Shown: positions 17,378-27,478, counted from the stretch's first letter. The stretch is 64,000 nucleotides of DNA from Frateuria_A sp051900415 (GCF_051900415.1 NZ_JBHZGL010000001.1:62001-126000); one strand, 5' to 3'. A program made the numbers and translations. The notes: generated by a model not told the origin, from the letters alone.

Positions 17378-18721
17378 ATGACCGCCCCCCTGCTTGCCCC
17401 GCGCAAAACCAACGCGTCGATCACCGACAAGGTGAGCGCCATCGTGCTCGAGCGGCCCACCGGCCGTCTGTGGATGGTCGCCTTCGCGCTCTCCTTCGTG
17501 CTCACCGCCTGGCTGGGCGCCGGCATCGTGTGGCTGCTGGCCAGGGGCGTGGGCATCTGGGGCCTGGACATCCCGGTGGCGTGGGCCTTCGCGATCGTGG
17601 ACTACGTCTGGTGGATCGCCATCGGCATGGCCGGCACCTTCATCTCCGGCGGGCTGTATCTGGCGCGGCAGGGCTGGCGCAACGCGCTCAACCGCTACGC
17701 CGAGGCGATGACCGTGTTCGCCGTGTCGGTCTCGGGCATCTTCCCGATCCTGCACCTGGGACGGCCGTGGTTCTTCTACTGGCTCGCTCCCTACCCGGAC
17801 CGCATGGGCGTGTGGCCGCAGTGGAAAAGCTCGCTGTTCTGGGACTTCTCCGCGATCGTCGCCTACCTGATCGTCTCGGTGTTGTACTTCTACGTCGGCC
17901 TGATCCCCGACCTCGCCTCCCTGCGCGACCGCGCCACCACCCGCGGCAAGCAGGTGTTCTACGGCCTGCTCGCGGCCGGCTGGCGCGGCGAGGCGCGCCA
18001 TTGGCAGCGCTTCGAGACGCTCAACCTGCTGCTCGCCGCGATGGCCGTGCCGCTGGTGTTCTCGGTGCACTCGATGGTGGCGCTGGATTTCTCCGAAGGC
18101 CTGCTGCCGGGTTGGCACTCGACCATCTTCCCGCCGTTCTTCGTCGCCGGCGCGCTGTTTTCCGGTTTCGGCATGGTGCTGGTGCTGGGCATTCCCCTGC
18201 GGCGCTTCTTCGGGCTGGGCGACTTCATCACCGAGCGGCACATCGCCAACCTCGCCAAGCTGATGCTCGCCGCCGGCCTGTTCGTCGACTACAGCTATGC
18301 GTCGGAACTGTTCAACGCCTTCTACAGCGGCGACCGCTACGAGATCGCGCACGCCATGGCCGAGCTGACCGGCGCCTACGCGTGGGTGTACTGGACCATC
18401 ATCGGCTGCAACGTGGTGGCGATCCAGGCGATCTGGTTCGAGCGTGTACGGAAGAGCCACGCGGCGCTGTTCGTGATCGCGCTGCTGGTGCTGATCGGCA
18501 TGTGGTTCGAGCGCTTCGAGCTGATCGTCAGCAGCCTGTACCACGACTTCCTGCCCTCGAGCTGGGGCATGTTCTATCCGACGTTCTGGGACATCGGCTT
18601 CCTGGCCGGCTCGATCGGGCTGTTCTTCCTCTTGTTCCTGCTGTTCGTGCGGCTGCTGCCGCTGCTGCCGATGTTCGAGCTGCGCAAGCTGCGCGCGCGG
18701 CTCGAAAGGGAGGGCGCATGA
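17378..18721 (+). CDS. actC: Alternative complex III membrane subunit ActC (NrfD/PsrC-like)
   Basis: Quinol-binding integral membrane subunit of alternative complex III, 447 residues with about ten membrane spans. NrfD-family features include YVWWIAIGMAGTFISGGLYL, the HLGRPWFFYWLAPYPD segment and the SFLFW-type WKSSLFWDFSAI region. It would pass electrons from quinol toward the periplasmic haem subunits. GGAGG lies about 7 nt before the ATG at 17378; longer upstream readings cross repeats and are rejected. It is the first gene of a ten-gene overlapping series. In known clusters actC follows actA (multihaem cytochrome) and actB (iron-sulfur/molybdopterin-like), and neither is present upstream here. 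Confidence 0.87.
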   Translation: MTAPLLAPRKTNASITDKVSAIVLERPTGRLWMVAFALSFVLTAWLGAGIVWLLARGVGIWGLDIPVAWAFAIVDYVWWIAIGMAGTFISGGLYLARQGWRNALNRYAEAMTVFAVSVSGIFPILHLGRPWFFYWLAPYPDRMGVWPQWKSSLFWDFSAIVAYLIVSVLYFYVGLIPDLASLRDRATTRGKQVFYGLLAAGWRGEARHWQRFETLNLLLAAMAVPLVFSVHSMVALDFSEGLLPGWHSTIFPPFFVAGALFSGFGMVLVLGIPLRRFFGLGDFITERHIANLAKLMLAAGLFVDYSYASELFNAFYSGDRYEIAHAMAELTGAYAWVYWTIIGCNVVAIQAIWFERVRKSHAALFVIALLVLIGMWFERFELIVSSLYHDFLPSSWGMFYPTFWDIGFLAGSIGLFFLLFLLFVRLLPLLPMFELRKLRARLEREGA

Positions 18722-19254
18722 GCGCATTGCACGAGCAGGGCTGGCTGGCCCGCTTCGAGGATGCCGGCGCGCTGCTGATGGCGGTGCGCGAACTGCGCGG
18801 CCGCGGCTATACGCAACTGGAGGCCTATACGCCCTATCCGGTCGAAGGCCTGGCCCAGGCGCTGGGGCCGATGCGCAACCACATCCCCTTGCTGGTGTTG
18901 CTGGGCGGCCTGGCCGGCGGCTTCGGCACGCTGTTCCTGCAGTGGTACGCCTCGGTGATCGATTACCCGATCAACGTCGGCGGCCGGCCGAACGCGAGCT
19001 GGCCGGCGTTCATCCCGGCGGCGCTGGAGATGACCATCCTGTTCGCCGCATTGTTCGGCATCGTCGGCATGTTCTTCGCCAACGGCCTGCCACGGCTGAA
19101 CCATCCGCTGTTCGACGTTCCCTGTTTCGATGCCGCGAGCCGCGATGGCTTCTTCCTGTGGCTGCGCGCGGACGACCCCTGCTTCGATGTTGCGCTGGCC
19201 CACGACGACCTCGCGCGGCTGGCTCCGCTGGCGGTCGATCGGGTGGGGCCATGA
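18718..19254 (+). CDS. actD: Alternative complex III subunit ActD (DUF3341)
   Basis: DUF3341 protein of 178 residues. The N-terminal half is soluble (LARFEDAGALLMAVRELRGRGYTQLEAYTPYPVEGLAQAL). It is followed by two membrane spans (IPLLVLLGGLAGGFGTLFLQWY and LEMTILFAALFGIVGMFF) with the conserved linker DYPINVGGRPNASWPAFIP between them. ActD is a structural membrane subunit of alternative complex III near the ActC-ActF interface. It overlaps actC and actE by 4 bp each (ATGA), so expression is tightly coupled. Confidence 0.9.
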   Translation: MSALHEQGWLARFEDAGALLMAVRELRGRGYTQLEAYTPYPVEGLAQALGPMRNHIPLLVLLGGLAGGFGTLFLQWYASVIDYPINVGGRPNASWPAFIPAALEMTILFAALFGIVGMFFANGLPRLNHPLFDVPCFDAASRDGFFLWLRADDPCFDVALAHDDLARLAPLAVDRVGP

Positions 19255-19982
19255 AGCGCCTGCTCGCTCCCTGTAGGAGCGCCCTTGGGCGCGACCGCGG
19301 CCTCCCGGTCGCGCCCAAGGGCGCTCCTACAGGGAAGGTCGTGCTCCTGCTCGCCACCCTGCTCCTCACCGGCTGCGAGCAGGCCATGCACGACATGTAC
19401 TCCCAGCCCAAGTACAAGCCGCTCGAACCCAGCCCGCTGTTCGCCGACGGCAACAGCGCGCGCACGCCGCCGCCGGGCAGCGTGCCGATGGCGCAGGGCG
19501 CCGCGGCCGACACGGCCAGCGGCCGCCGCGGGCAGATGACGTTGCCGCCCGATCCGGGCCCGGCGCTGCCGCTGGATGCGCAGGGCCGCAGCCTCGCCCA
19601 GGCCGACGTCGGCGAGCGACGCTATGCCAATCCGCTGCCGGTGACCATGGCGCTGCTCCGGCGCGGACAGCAGCGCTTCGACATCTACTGCGCGCCTTGC
19701 CACGGCCTCTCCGGCAACGGAGACGGCATGATCGCCCGGCGCGGCTTTCCGGCGCCGCCGAGCTACCACACCGACCGCCTGCGCAACGCGCCGGACAGCC
19801 ACTTCTACCAGGTGATCAGCGACGGCTACGGGGTGATGTACCCGTACTCCGATCGTGTCAGCCCGCACGACCGCTGGGCCATCGTGGCCTACATCCGCGC
19901 GCTGCAGCTCTCCCAGCACGCGCCACGCGACCGGCTGACGCCGCAGGACCTGGCACGGCTGCCGGCAGAGGTGCGTCGATGA
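19251..19982 (+). CDS. actE: Alternative complex III cytochrome c subunit ActE, with repeat-derived signal-peptide insert
   Basis: Lipid-anchored monohaem cytochrome c of 243 residues. The haem site CAPCHG is at about residues 146-151, and a likely axial methionine lies in YGVMYPYSDRV. The lipobox is LLTGC. The signal peptide is odd: after MKRLLA about 22 residues (PCRSALGRDRGLPVAPKGAP plus two) are encoded wholly by a palindromic repeat at 19271-19333, before the hydrophobic core KVVLLLATLLLTGC resumes in frame. Without the insert the signal would be a normal short lipoprotein leader. It overlaps both neighbours by 4 bp. The insert might slow export or be harmless; the rest of the protein looks intact. 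Confidence 0.88.
   Translation: MKRLLAPCRSALGRDRGLPVAPKGAPTGKVVLLLATLLLTGCEQAMHDMYSQPKYKPLEPSPLFADGNSARTPPPGSVPMAQGAAADTASGRRGQMTLPPDPGPALPLDAQGRSLAQADVGERRYANPLPVTMALLRRGQQRFDIYCAPCHGLSGNGDGMIARRGFPAPPSYHTDRLRNAPDSHFYQVISDGYGVMYPYSDRVSPHDRWAIVAYIRALQLSQHAPRDRLTPQDLARLPAEVRR
19271..19333. repeat. TGTAGGAGCGC-family palindrome inside the actE coding sequence
   Basis: Left arm CTGTAGGAGCGCCCTTGGGC and right arm GCCCAAGGGCGCTCCTACAG, nearly perfect inverted copies with a short centre. It lies entirely within the signal-peptide part of actE and its insertion preserves the frame. Confidence 0.9.
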
Positions 19983-21058
19983 ACCGGCGCTGGCCCCGGG
20001 TGTCGCGCGCCGAAGGCATCGCCGCCGTGATCGGCGTGCTTGCGCTGGCCGGCTGCCTGCTGCTCGGACTGCACGCCCCGCGCACGGTGCTCTTGTCCTA
20101 CCTGTTTGCCTGGCTGTTCTGGCTGGCGCCGGCGCTGGGCAGCGTGGGCCTGTTGCTGGTCCACGCGCTGACCGGCGGCGACTGGGGCTTCGCCCTGCGT
20201 CCCGCGCTGCTGGCCGCCTGCCGGCGCCTGTCGCTGATGGCCGTGTTGCTGCTGCCGGTGCTGATCGGCGTGGCGGTGCTGTTTCCCTGGGCGGACGCGC
20301 AGGCGGCCGACCCCAACCTCGCGCACCAGCGCTGGTGGCTCAACCTGCCGTTCTTCCTCGTGCGCGCGGTGATCGTGTTCGCGCTGTGGCTGTGGCTGGC
20401 GCACGGCCTCCGTCGCCGGTTGGCCACGCCCGCCGCCGGGCGCTTCGCCGCGGGCGGCCTGATCCTCTACACGCTCACCGTGTCGGTGGCCGCGATCGAC
20501 TGGGTCGCCTCGCTGGTACCGCGTTGGCATTCAACGACGCTCGGCATCCTGGTCGGCACGGCGCAACTGCTGGCGGCCGCGGGGCTGGCCGTGTGGGTCA
20601 GCGTCACGCGCCGCGACGGTGTGTCGGCGCTCTGGACGCCCAGGCGGCTGAACGACCTGGGCAGCATCCTGATGGTGCTGGTGCTCGCCTGGGGCTACCT
20701 CGCCTTCATGGACTACCTGACCGTTTGGATCGCCGACCTGCCCTCCGAGACGGTGTGGTACCTGCCGCGGGTGAAGACGCCGTGGCGCTGGCTCGGCGCG
20801 TTCCTGGTGCTTTTCCACCTGGCGCTGCCGTTCGCCGTGCTGCTGTCGCGCCAGGCCAAGCAGCGCGTCGCCTGGCTGGCCGGCGTGGGGCTGTGGCTGT
20901 TCGTCGCGCAGATCGGTTATGTCGCCTGGCTGGTGCTGCCGGGCTTGCGCGGGCACGCCCTGGCCTGGAGCGACCCGCTGGCGTGGGTCGGCATCGGTGG
21001 GCTTTGGTGGCTGGGCTACGGCGCGCAGCGGCGCGCGGCGCTGGAGGTCGAACCATGA
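19979..21058 (+). CDS. actF: Alternative complex III membrane subunit ActF
   Basis: Polytopic membrane protein of 359 residues with about ten spans, related to ActC but shorter. Features include LSYLFAWLFWLAPALGSVGLLLVHALTGGDWG, WRWLGAFLVLFHLALPFAVLL and the AIDWVASLVPRWHSTTLGIL segment with a conserved Trp-His. ActF forms the second membrane half of alternative complex III and contacts ActD. The ATG overlaps the stop of actE, and its own stop overlaps the next small gene. Translational start ATG 19979 was chosen over a long upstream reading that lies antiframe to actE. Confidence 0.87.
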   Translation: MNRRWPRVSRAEGIAAVIGVLALAGCLLLGLHAPRTVLLSYLFAWLFWLAPALGSVGLLLVHALTGGDWGFALRPALLAACRRLSLMAVLLLPVLIGVAVLFPWADAQAADPNLAHQRWWLNLPFFLVRAVIVFALWLWLAHGLRRRLATPAAGRFAAGGLILYTLTVSVAAIDWVASLVPRWHSTTLGILVGTAQLLAAAGLAVWVSVTRRDGVSALWTPRRLNDLGSILMVLVLAWGYLAFMDYLTVWIADLPSETVWYLPRVKTPWRWLGAFLVLFHLALPFAVLLSRQAKQRVAWLAGVGLWLFVAQIGYVAWLVLPGLRGHALAWSDPLAWVGIGGLWWLGYGAQRRAALEVEP

Positions 21059-21417
21059 GTCGGCAACCCGATTCGCACGAGTCCTACGCGGTGGCTGCCG
21101 GCGTGCTGCACTGGGCCGCGGCCATCCTGGCGCTCAGCCTGCTGGCGATCGTGCTGCTGGTGTACGTATGGGCGCGGCCAGTACTGACCGGGGGCGGGCA
21201 ACCGACGCGGCCGATCCCGCCGCAACCGCGGCTGCAGCCCGATCCGGCGACCGACATCGCCGCGGAGCGTGCGCTGCAGCGTTCGCGTCTGGACGCTTAC
21301 CAATGGATCGACCCGGCGCATACGGTGGCGCGGATTCCGATCACGCGAGCGATGGCGCTGGTCGCCGCGGGGCAGGGCGCGCCAGCGCCGGCTTCTTCCG
21401 CGGAACCACCCCGATGA
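21055..21417 (+). CDS. Small membrane-anchored protein of the complex III/oxidase cluster
   Basis: Product of 120 residues with one membrane span (VLHWAAAILALSLLAIVLLVYVWA), a Pro-rich linker (GGGQPTRPIPPQPRLQPDP), and a short C-terminal segment, RSRLDAYQWIDPAHTVARIPITRAMALVA. That last motif, Y-x-W-x-D followed by RIPI-x-RAM, recurs as I recall in small proteins encoded between alternative complex III and SCO/caa3 genes, but no function is established. Topology suggests the C-terminus is periplasmic. It overlaps actF and the SCO gene by 4 bp on each side, so it is made in step with the complex. Confidence 0.8.
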   Translation: MSRQPDSHESYAVAAGVLHWAAAILALSLLAIVLLVYVWARPVLTGGGQPTRPIPPQPRLQPDPATDIAAERALQRSRLDAYQWIDPAHTVARIPITRAMALVAAGQGAPAPASSAEPPR

Positions 21418-22277
21418 CCACGGTTCCTTGCAGGAGCGCACCGTGCGCGCGACCGCGCAGCCCGGTCGTGCATGGCGGCCGCGCACAGGGTGCGCTCCTG
21501 CAGGTGGCATGGCTGTTCTTCGTGTGGATGCCGGTGGCATGGGCCGCGCACGCACCGCCACCGCCTGCCGACCTTACCCAGCGCGCCGGCTTCGACCAAC
21601 GCCTGGGTGAGCGCATTCCGCTCGACGCACGCTTCCTCGACGCCAACGGCCAGCCCACCGACCTGCGCACCCTGGCCGATGGCAAGCCGTTGCTGCTCGC
21701 GCTGGGCTACTACCGCTGCCCCAACCTCTGCGACGTGGTGCTCAACGGCATGGCGCATACCCTGGAAGGACTCGACCTCCAGCCCGGACGCGACTTCGAA
21801 GTGGCCTTCGTCAGCATCGACCCGGCCGAGACGCCGGCGGACGCGCGCCACACGCAGGGCATGCTCGCGCGCATGCACCCGAAGGCCCGCGTGCCGCGCT
21901 GGCATTTCCTCAGCGGCGACGCGGCCTCGATCGGCGCCTTGGCCAAGGCCGTGGGCTTCCGCTATTTCTACGACGAAAAGCTGCACCAGTACGCGCACGC
22001 CGCCGGCCTGGTGGCGATCACCCCGGACGGCAAGGTCGCACAGTACTTTTTCGGCGTGTCCTGGCCGCCGGCCTCGCTGCGGCTGGCACTGGTGCATGCC
22101 TCGCAGGGCGAGCTCGGCAGCGTGATCGACCGCCTGGTACTACTGTGCTGCGGCTACGACCCCACCACCGGCCGCTACAGCCTGGCGATCGGCCGCACCA
22201 TGCAGGTGATGGGCGTGGCCTTCGTGCTGGCGCTGGTCGGCTGGCTGGCCTGGCTGAAGGCGAGGGCGCGCGCATGA
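21414..22277 (+). CDS. SCO1/SenC copper chaperone, with repeat-derived leader
   Basis: Thioredoxin-fold copper chaperone of 287 residues for the CuA centre of the oxidase. The metal-binding CPNLC lies in LGYYRCPNLCDVVLNG, and the distal ligand histidine is in LHQYAHAAGLVAI. A C-terminal membrane span (MGVAFVLALVGWLAWLKARARA) anchors it in addition to the N-terminal signal. As in actE, the first ~30 residues are unusual: after MTTV the next 26 residues, starting PCRSAPCARPRSPVVHGG, come from a palindromic repeat (21427-21504). The hydrophobic core VAWLFFVWMPVAWAA then follows. The gene lies directly before coxB, consistent with CuA assembly. Confidence 0.88.
   Translation: MTTVPCRSAPCARPRSPVVHGGRAQGALLQVAWLFFVWMPVAWAAHAPPPPADLTQRAGFDQRLGERIPLDARFLDANGQPTDLRTLADGKPLLLALGYYRCPNLCDVVLNGMAHTLEGLDLQPGRDFEVAFVSIDPAETPADARHTQGMLARMHPKARVPRWHFLSGDAASIGALAKAVGFRYFYDEKLHQYAHAAGLVAITPDGKVAQYFFGVSWPPASLRLALVHASQGELGSVIDRLVLLCCGYDPTTGRYSLAIGRTMQVMGVAFVLALVGWLAWLKARARA
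21427..21504. repeat. GCAGGAGCGC-family palindrome inside the SCO1 coding sequence
   Basis: Left arm TTGCAGGAGCGCACCGTGCG and right arm CGCACAGGGTGCGCTCCTGC. It lies within the signal-peptide coding part of the SCO1 gene and reads through in frame. It is the second such insertion in this operon. Confidence 0.88.
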
Positions 22278-23192
22278 TGCTGCCGCAGGCCTCCTCCGTC
22301 GCGCCGAACGTCGACCATCTGTTCGACACGCTGCTGGGGCTGTGCACGCTGGTGGTCGTCGGCGTGTTCACGGTGATGATCGTGTTCTGCGTCAAGTACC
22401 GCCGCGGCACGGCTGCCGAACGCACGCCGGCGCACTCGCACCTGGGCGTGGAGCTGACCTGGACGCTGGTGCCGTTCGTCCTGTTCATGGGCATCTTCGG
22501 CTGGAGCGTGCACCTGTGGATCAAGCTGCGCACGCCACCGAAGGACGCGCAGCCGATCTACGTGGTGGCCAAGCAGTGGATGTGGAAGGTGCAGCACCCG
22601 GGCGGGCAGCGCGAGATCGACCAGCTGCACGTGCCGGTAGGCCAGCCGATCCGGCTGGTGATGACCTCGCAGGACGTGATCCACAGCTTCTACGTGCCGG
22701 CCTTCCGGGTGAAGCAGGACGTGCTGCCGGACCGCTACACGCAACTGTGGTTCACCGCGACCAAAGCGGGCACCTACGACCTGTTCTGCGCCGAGTTCTG
22801 CGGCACCGACCACTCGCGCATGCGCGGGCGGGTGGTGGTGATGCCGCCGGCCGACTACGCGCGCTGGCTGCACGCGCACCAGGGCACCGGCCTGGCCGCG
22901 CAGGGCGCGGACCTGTTCCGCCAGCTCGGCTGCAGCGGCTGCCACGATCCGCGCTCGGGCGTGCACGCGCCCAACCTCTACGACCTCTACGGCCGCACCG
23001 TGCCGCTGACCGACGGCTCGCAGGTGCTGGCCGACGAACGCTACCTGCACGATTCGATCCTCCTGCCGAAGAAGCAGATCGCCGCCGGTTACGCGCCGAT
23101 CATGCCCAGCTTCGAGGGCCGCATCGGCGAGGAGGACGTGCTGGCCCTGGTGGCGTACCTGAAGACCCGCACGAGCGCGGCGGAGGACACCG

Positions 23193-23206
<14 letters not shown>
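22274..23206 (+). CDS. coxB: Cytochrome c oxidase subunit II with fused cytochrome c (caa3 type)
   Basis: Subunit II of 310 residues. Two membrane spans occupy the first ~95 residues (LLGLCTLVVVGVFTVMIVFC and TLVPFVLFMGIFGWSVHLWI). The cupredoxin domain has a full CuA site: HSFYVPAFRVKQD, then CAEFCGTDHSRMRG. The C-terminal ~80 residues form a cytochrome c domain with CSGCHDP and an axial Met in APIMPSFEGR, making this a caa3-type oxidase that takes electrons directly from the complex III cytochrome. It overlaps the SCO gene by 4 bp and coxA by 14 bp. Confidence 0.93.
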
Positions 23207-24787
<1,581 letters not shown>

Positions 24788-24791
<4 letters not shown>

Positions 24792-25435
24792 ACGCCCGAA
24801 CCCATTCCGTGCCCGAACAGTTCGACGACCCCGTGCAGCAGCGCGAGGCCGCGACGCTGGGCATGTGGGCGTTCCTGGCTACCGAGATCCTGTTCTTCGG
24901 CGTGCTGTTCGCCGGCTACACGTTGTGCCGCGTGCGCTTCCCCGAGGCCTTCGCCGAAGCCAGCCGGCACACCGACATGCTGCTGGGCACGATCGAGACC
25001 GCCGTGCTGCTGACCAGCAGCTGCGCGGTGGCGCTGTCCGTGCGCGAGGTGCAGCTCGGCGGCCGGCGGCTTGCCACCGCGTTGCTGGGCGTCACCGCGC
25101 TGCTGGGCGTCAGCTTCCTGGTGATGCACGGCTTCGAGTACTACGCCGAATACGAGGAAGGGCTGATCCCGTCCATCCACTACACCCAGCAGGGCGTGTA
25201 CGCGCATGGCATGGCGATCTTCTATTGCCTGTACTACTTCATCACCGGCTTCCACAGCATCCACGTGACCATTGGCGTAGTGCTGATGGCGGTGATGGGC
25301 TGGCGCACCTGGCACGGCGCCTACGACGCCGACTACCACACGCCGCTGGAACTGACGGCGCTGTACTGGCATTTGGTCGACATCGTGTGGATCTTCGTCT
25401 ACCCGGTGATCTACCTGGTGGGGAGGGCCGGATGA
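24788..25435 (+). CDS. coxC: Cytochrome c oxidase subunit III
   Basis: Subunit III of 215 residues with about five spans. Conserved features include LGMWAFLATEILFFGVLFAGYTL (the glutamate-bearing helix III motif), GFHSIHVTIGVVLM and the terminal ALYWHLVDIVWIFVYPVIYLV. It stabilises the catalytic subunit and supports proton uptake. ATG overlaps the stop of coxA and its own stop overlaps the following small subunit gene, each by 4 bp. Confidence 0.93.
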
Positions 25436-25758
25436 ACGCCCGTCCGCAACGCAGCCACAAGAGCGGCCCGCGGCCGCCGTCGCTGCGCAGCAACCTGTGG
25501 ACGCTCCTCGCCCTGCTGGTGCTGCTGGGCCTGAGTGCCGGCAGCGCACTGCTCAGGCTCGGGCCGTTCAACACGGTGGCCAACCTCGGCATCGCGGTGA
25601 TCAAGGCGCTGTTGGTGCTGACGATCTTCATGCGCCTGAAAACCGACAACGCGCTGCTGCGGATCGTCGCCAGCGCCGGTTTTGCGTGGTTGGCGGTGAT
25701 GATTGCGCTGTCGTTGTCCGACGTGCTGACGCGCACGCCGCTGCTGGCGCCCTGGTGA
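25432..25758 (+). CDS. Cytochrome c oxidase subunit IV-like small membrane protein
   Basis: Product of 108 residues with a basic N-terminus (MNARPQRSHKSGPRPPSLRS) and three hydrophobic spans. The middle span contains VIKALLVLTIFMRLKTDNALLRI, typical of prokaryotic subunit IV (K-x-x-x-V...FM-x-L). It is the last gene of the overlapping alternative complex III/oxidase series. The subunit is thought to help assembly or stability of the haem-copper oxidase. No terminator was recognised before the next gene. Confidence 0.83.
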   Translation: MNARPQRSHKSGPRPPSLRSNLWTLLALLVLLGLSAGSALLRLGPFNTVANLGIAVIKALLVLTIFMRLKTDNALLRIVASAGFAWLAVMIALSLSDVLTRTPLLAPW

Positions 25759-25877
25759 GGAAGCGTGGCATGGATTCTGCTTTCCCACGCGCAGGGGCGA
25801 TTCATTGGCATGCTGGCACCATCGTGGCAGGCATCGTGACGCCCGCCTCTGCGACTGATCCTGTCTTCTTTTCGCCC

Positions 25878-26840
25878 ATGAGCACGCCGCCCGAAACCCT
25901 GACACTTCCGCCGCTGCCCGCATTCGGCGGCTTCCGCGAGGCGGCCCAGGCCTGCCTGTCGATGCTGCGCGAGCGCACCGGCGTGGGCGCCTGGTATTTC
26001 ACCCGCGTCGACGGCGAGGACTGGCTGGTGCTGGCCGCCTCGGACGATTGCTACGGCGTGCGCAGCGGCGATGCACTGAAGTGGGCCGACTCGATCTGCT
26101 CGCGCATGGTCCGCGGCGGCCCCTGCGTGGTGGCCGACGTCAGCGCCCACGCGCCGTATGCCGCCGCGCCGATCGTCAGCCGTGGCATCGCCGCCTACCT
26201 GGGCGTGCCGGTGCAGCTGGACAACGGTGCGATCGGCACCCTGTGCGGGATCGATCCGCAGCCGGTATCGGTGGACGTGGAACGCTGGCTGCCGATCGTG
26301 CAGCTGTGCGCGCAGATGCTCGCCACGCTGTGGCGCCACGATGTCGACCTCAAGGAAACCCGCCGCCGCGCCGAACGCGCCGAGCTGGAGGCGATGACCG
26401 ACGCGATGACCGGGACCTTCAACCGTCGCGGCTGGCGCGAGCTGCTTGCGCTGGAGGAGCAGCGCTGCCGCGACGAACACACCACCGCCGGCGTGGTGGT
26501 GGTCGACCTGGACCGCCTCAAGCAGACCAATGACAGCCAGGGCCACGACGCCGGCGACCAGCTCATCCAGCGCGCCGCGCGCGAACTGTCGCGCACGGTG
26601 CGCGCCGCCGACGTGGTCGCGCGGCTGGGCGGTGACGAGTTCGTGGTGCTGATCCTCGACGTCGGCCCCACCGAGCTGGCGCGCCAGGCCGCCCGCATCG
26701 AACAGGCCCTGCGCGCCGCCGGCGTCGCTGCCACACTCGGCTACAGCTGGCGCGGCCCCGACCGCGACCTCGGCGAGGCCTACCGCGAGGCGGATTTGCT
26801 GATGCTGGACGCCAAGCGCGGACGTTCGCGCGCTTCGTAG
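25878..26840 (+). CDS. GAF-GGDEF diguanylate cyclase
   Basis: Soluble diguanylate cyclase of 320 residues. A GAF domain fills about residues 20-155 (GVGAWYFTRVDGEDWLVLAAS to CGIDPQPVSV). It is followed by a short coiled linker and a GGDEF domain with intact ARLGGDEFVVLIL. The inhibitory RxxD site is present (RAAD five residues before GGDEF), so c-di-GMP feedback is likely, unlike the cyclase at the window start. ATG 25878 begins MSTPPETLTLPPLPAFGG; an in-frame ATG at 25770 would add 36 residues with no domain. The TAG stop is contributed by an adjoining palindromic repeat. Confidence 0.88.
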   Translation: MSTPPETLTLPPLPAFGGFREAAQACLSMLRERTGVGAWYFTRVDGEDWLVLAASDDCYGVRSGDALKWADSICSRMVRGGPCVVADVSAHAPYAAAPIVSRGIAAYLGVPVQLDNGAIGTLCGIDPQPVSVDVERWLPIVQLCAQMLATLWRHDVDLKETRRRAERAELEAMTDAMTGTFNRRGWRELLALEEQRCRDEHTTAGVVVVDLDRLKQTNDSQGHDAGDQLIQRAARELSRTVRAADVVARLGGDEFVVLILDVGPTELARQAARIEQALRAAGVAATLGYSWRGPDRDLGEAYREADLLMLDAKRGRSRAS

Positions 26841-26897
26841 GGTGGGCTTCAGCCCACCGTAGCCAGATCTGGCGTGGTGGGCCGAAGCCCACCCTGC
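26837..26897. repeat. Palindromic repeat pair, GTAGGGTGGGC family (copy 3)
   Basis: GTAGGGTGGGCTTCAGCCCACC and inverted GGTGGGCCGAAGCCCACCCTGC. It starts one base before the stop codon of the GAF-GGDEF gene and separates it from the convergent cytochrome b561 gene. Confidence 0.9.
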
Positions 26898-26914
26898 GGG
26901 TTCCTGTCGAAGCG

Positions 26915-27478
26915 TCAGCCGTCCGTCACCACCGGCTCCCTGCGACGACGGCTTGGCAGCATCGACGCCAAAACGCCATCGCGGCGGATCAGCCCGTGGT
27001 ACAGCCCCGCGCTCATGTGCGCCACGAAGGTAAGGAACAGCAGCCAGGCCAGGTAGCGGTGCGCCTCGCGCAGCCAGGCGAACAGCGCGGCGTTCTCCGG
27101 CAGGATCGCCGGCAACCGCAGTGCGCCACCCAGCACCACCGGGTAGCCGCCGGCCGAGAGCATCCCCCAGCCGAGCAGCGGCAACGCCAGCATCAGCGCG
27201 TAGAGCAGCCAGTGCGAGCCCGCCGCGGCGAGTCGCTGCCAGAGCGGCAGGTCGGCGGGCAGCGGCGGTGGGCGGTGGCGTAGCCGCAGCGCCAGGCGGG
27301 CGATCGCCAGCAGCAGGATTGCGATGCCCAGCGGCTTGTGCAGCGCCAGCAGCCAGGTGTGCTTCTGCGACACGGTGGCCACCATGCCGGCGCCGATGAA
27401 CAGCATCGCCACGATCATCGCGGCCATCGTCCAGTGCAGCAGCCGGGCGAGCGGGTGGAACGGGGTCGGCGTGTTCAT
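26915..27478 (-). CDS. Cytochrome b561 family protein
   Basis: Di-haem-type inner-membrane cytochrome b of 187 residues with four spans. The likely haem histidines lie in LARLLHWTMAAMI, LLALHKPLGIAILLLAIARL, GSHWLLYALMLALPLLGWGM and YLAWLLFLTFVAHMSAGLYHGLI. Members pass electrons from quinol to periplasmic partners. Its start overlaps the stop of the catalase-like gene (4 bp), so it is the second gene of that operon and may supply electrons to the peroxidase. This pairing is inferred from gene order. Confidence 0.88.
   Translation of the reverse strand: MNTPTPFHPLARLLHWTMAAMIVAMLFIGAGMVATVSQKHTWLLALHKPLGIAILLLAIARLALRLRHRPPPLPADLPLWQRLAAAGSHWLLYALMLALPLLGWGMLSAGGYPVVLGGALRLPAILPENAALFAWLREAHRYLAWLLFLTFVAHMSAGLYHGLIRRDGVLASMLPSRRRREPVVTDG

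Noticed and set aside
16814..18727. Minus-strand frame crossing the repeats and antisense to actC
   Set aside because: It translates palindromic repeats and poly-G runs and lies opposite a well-supported membrane subunit.
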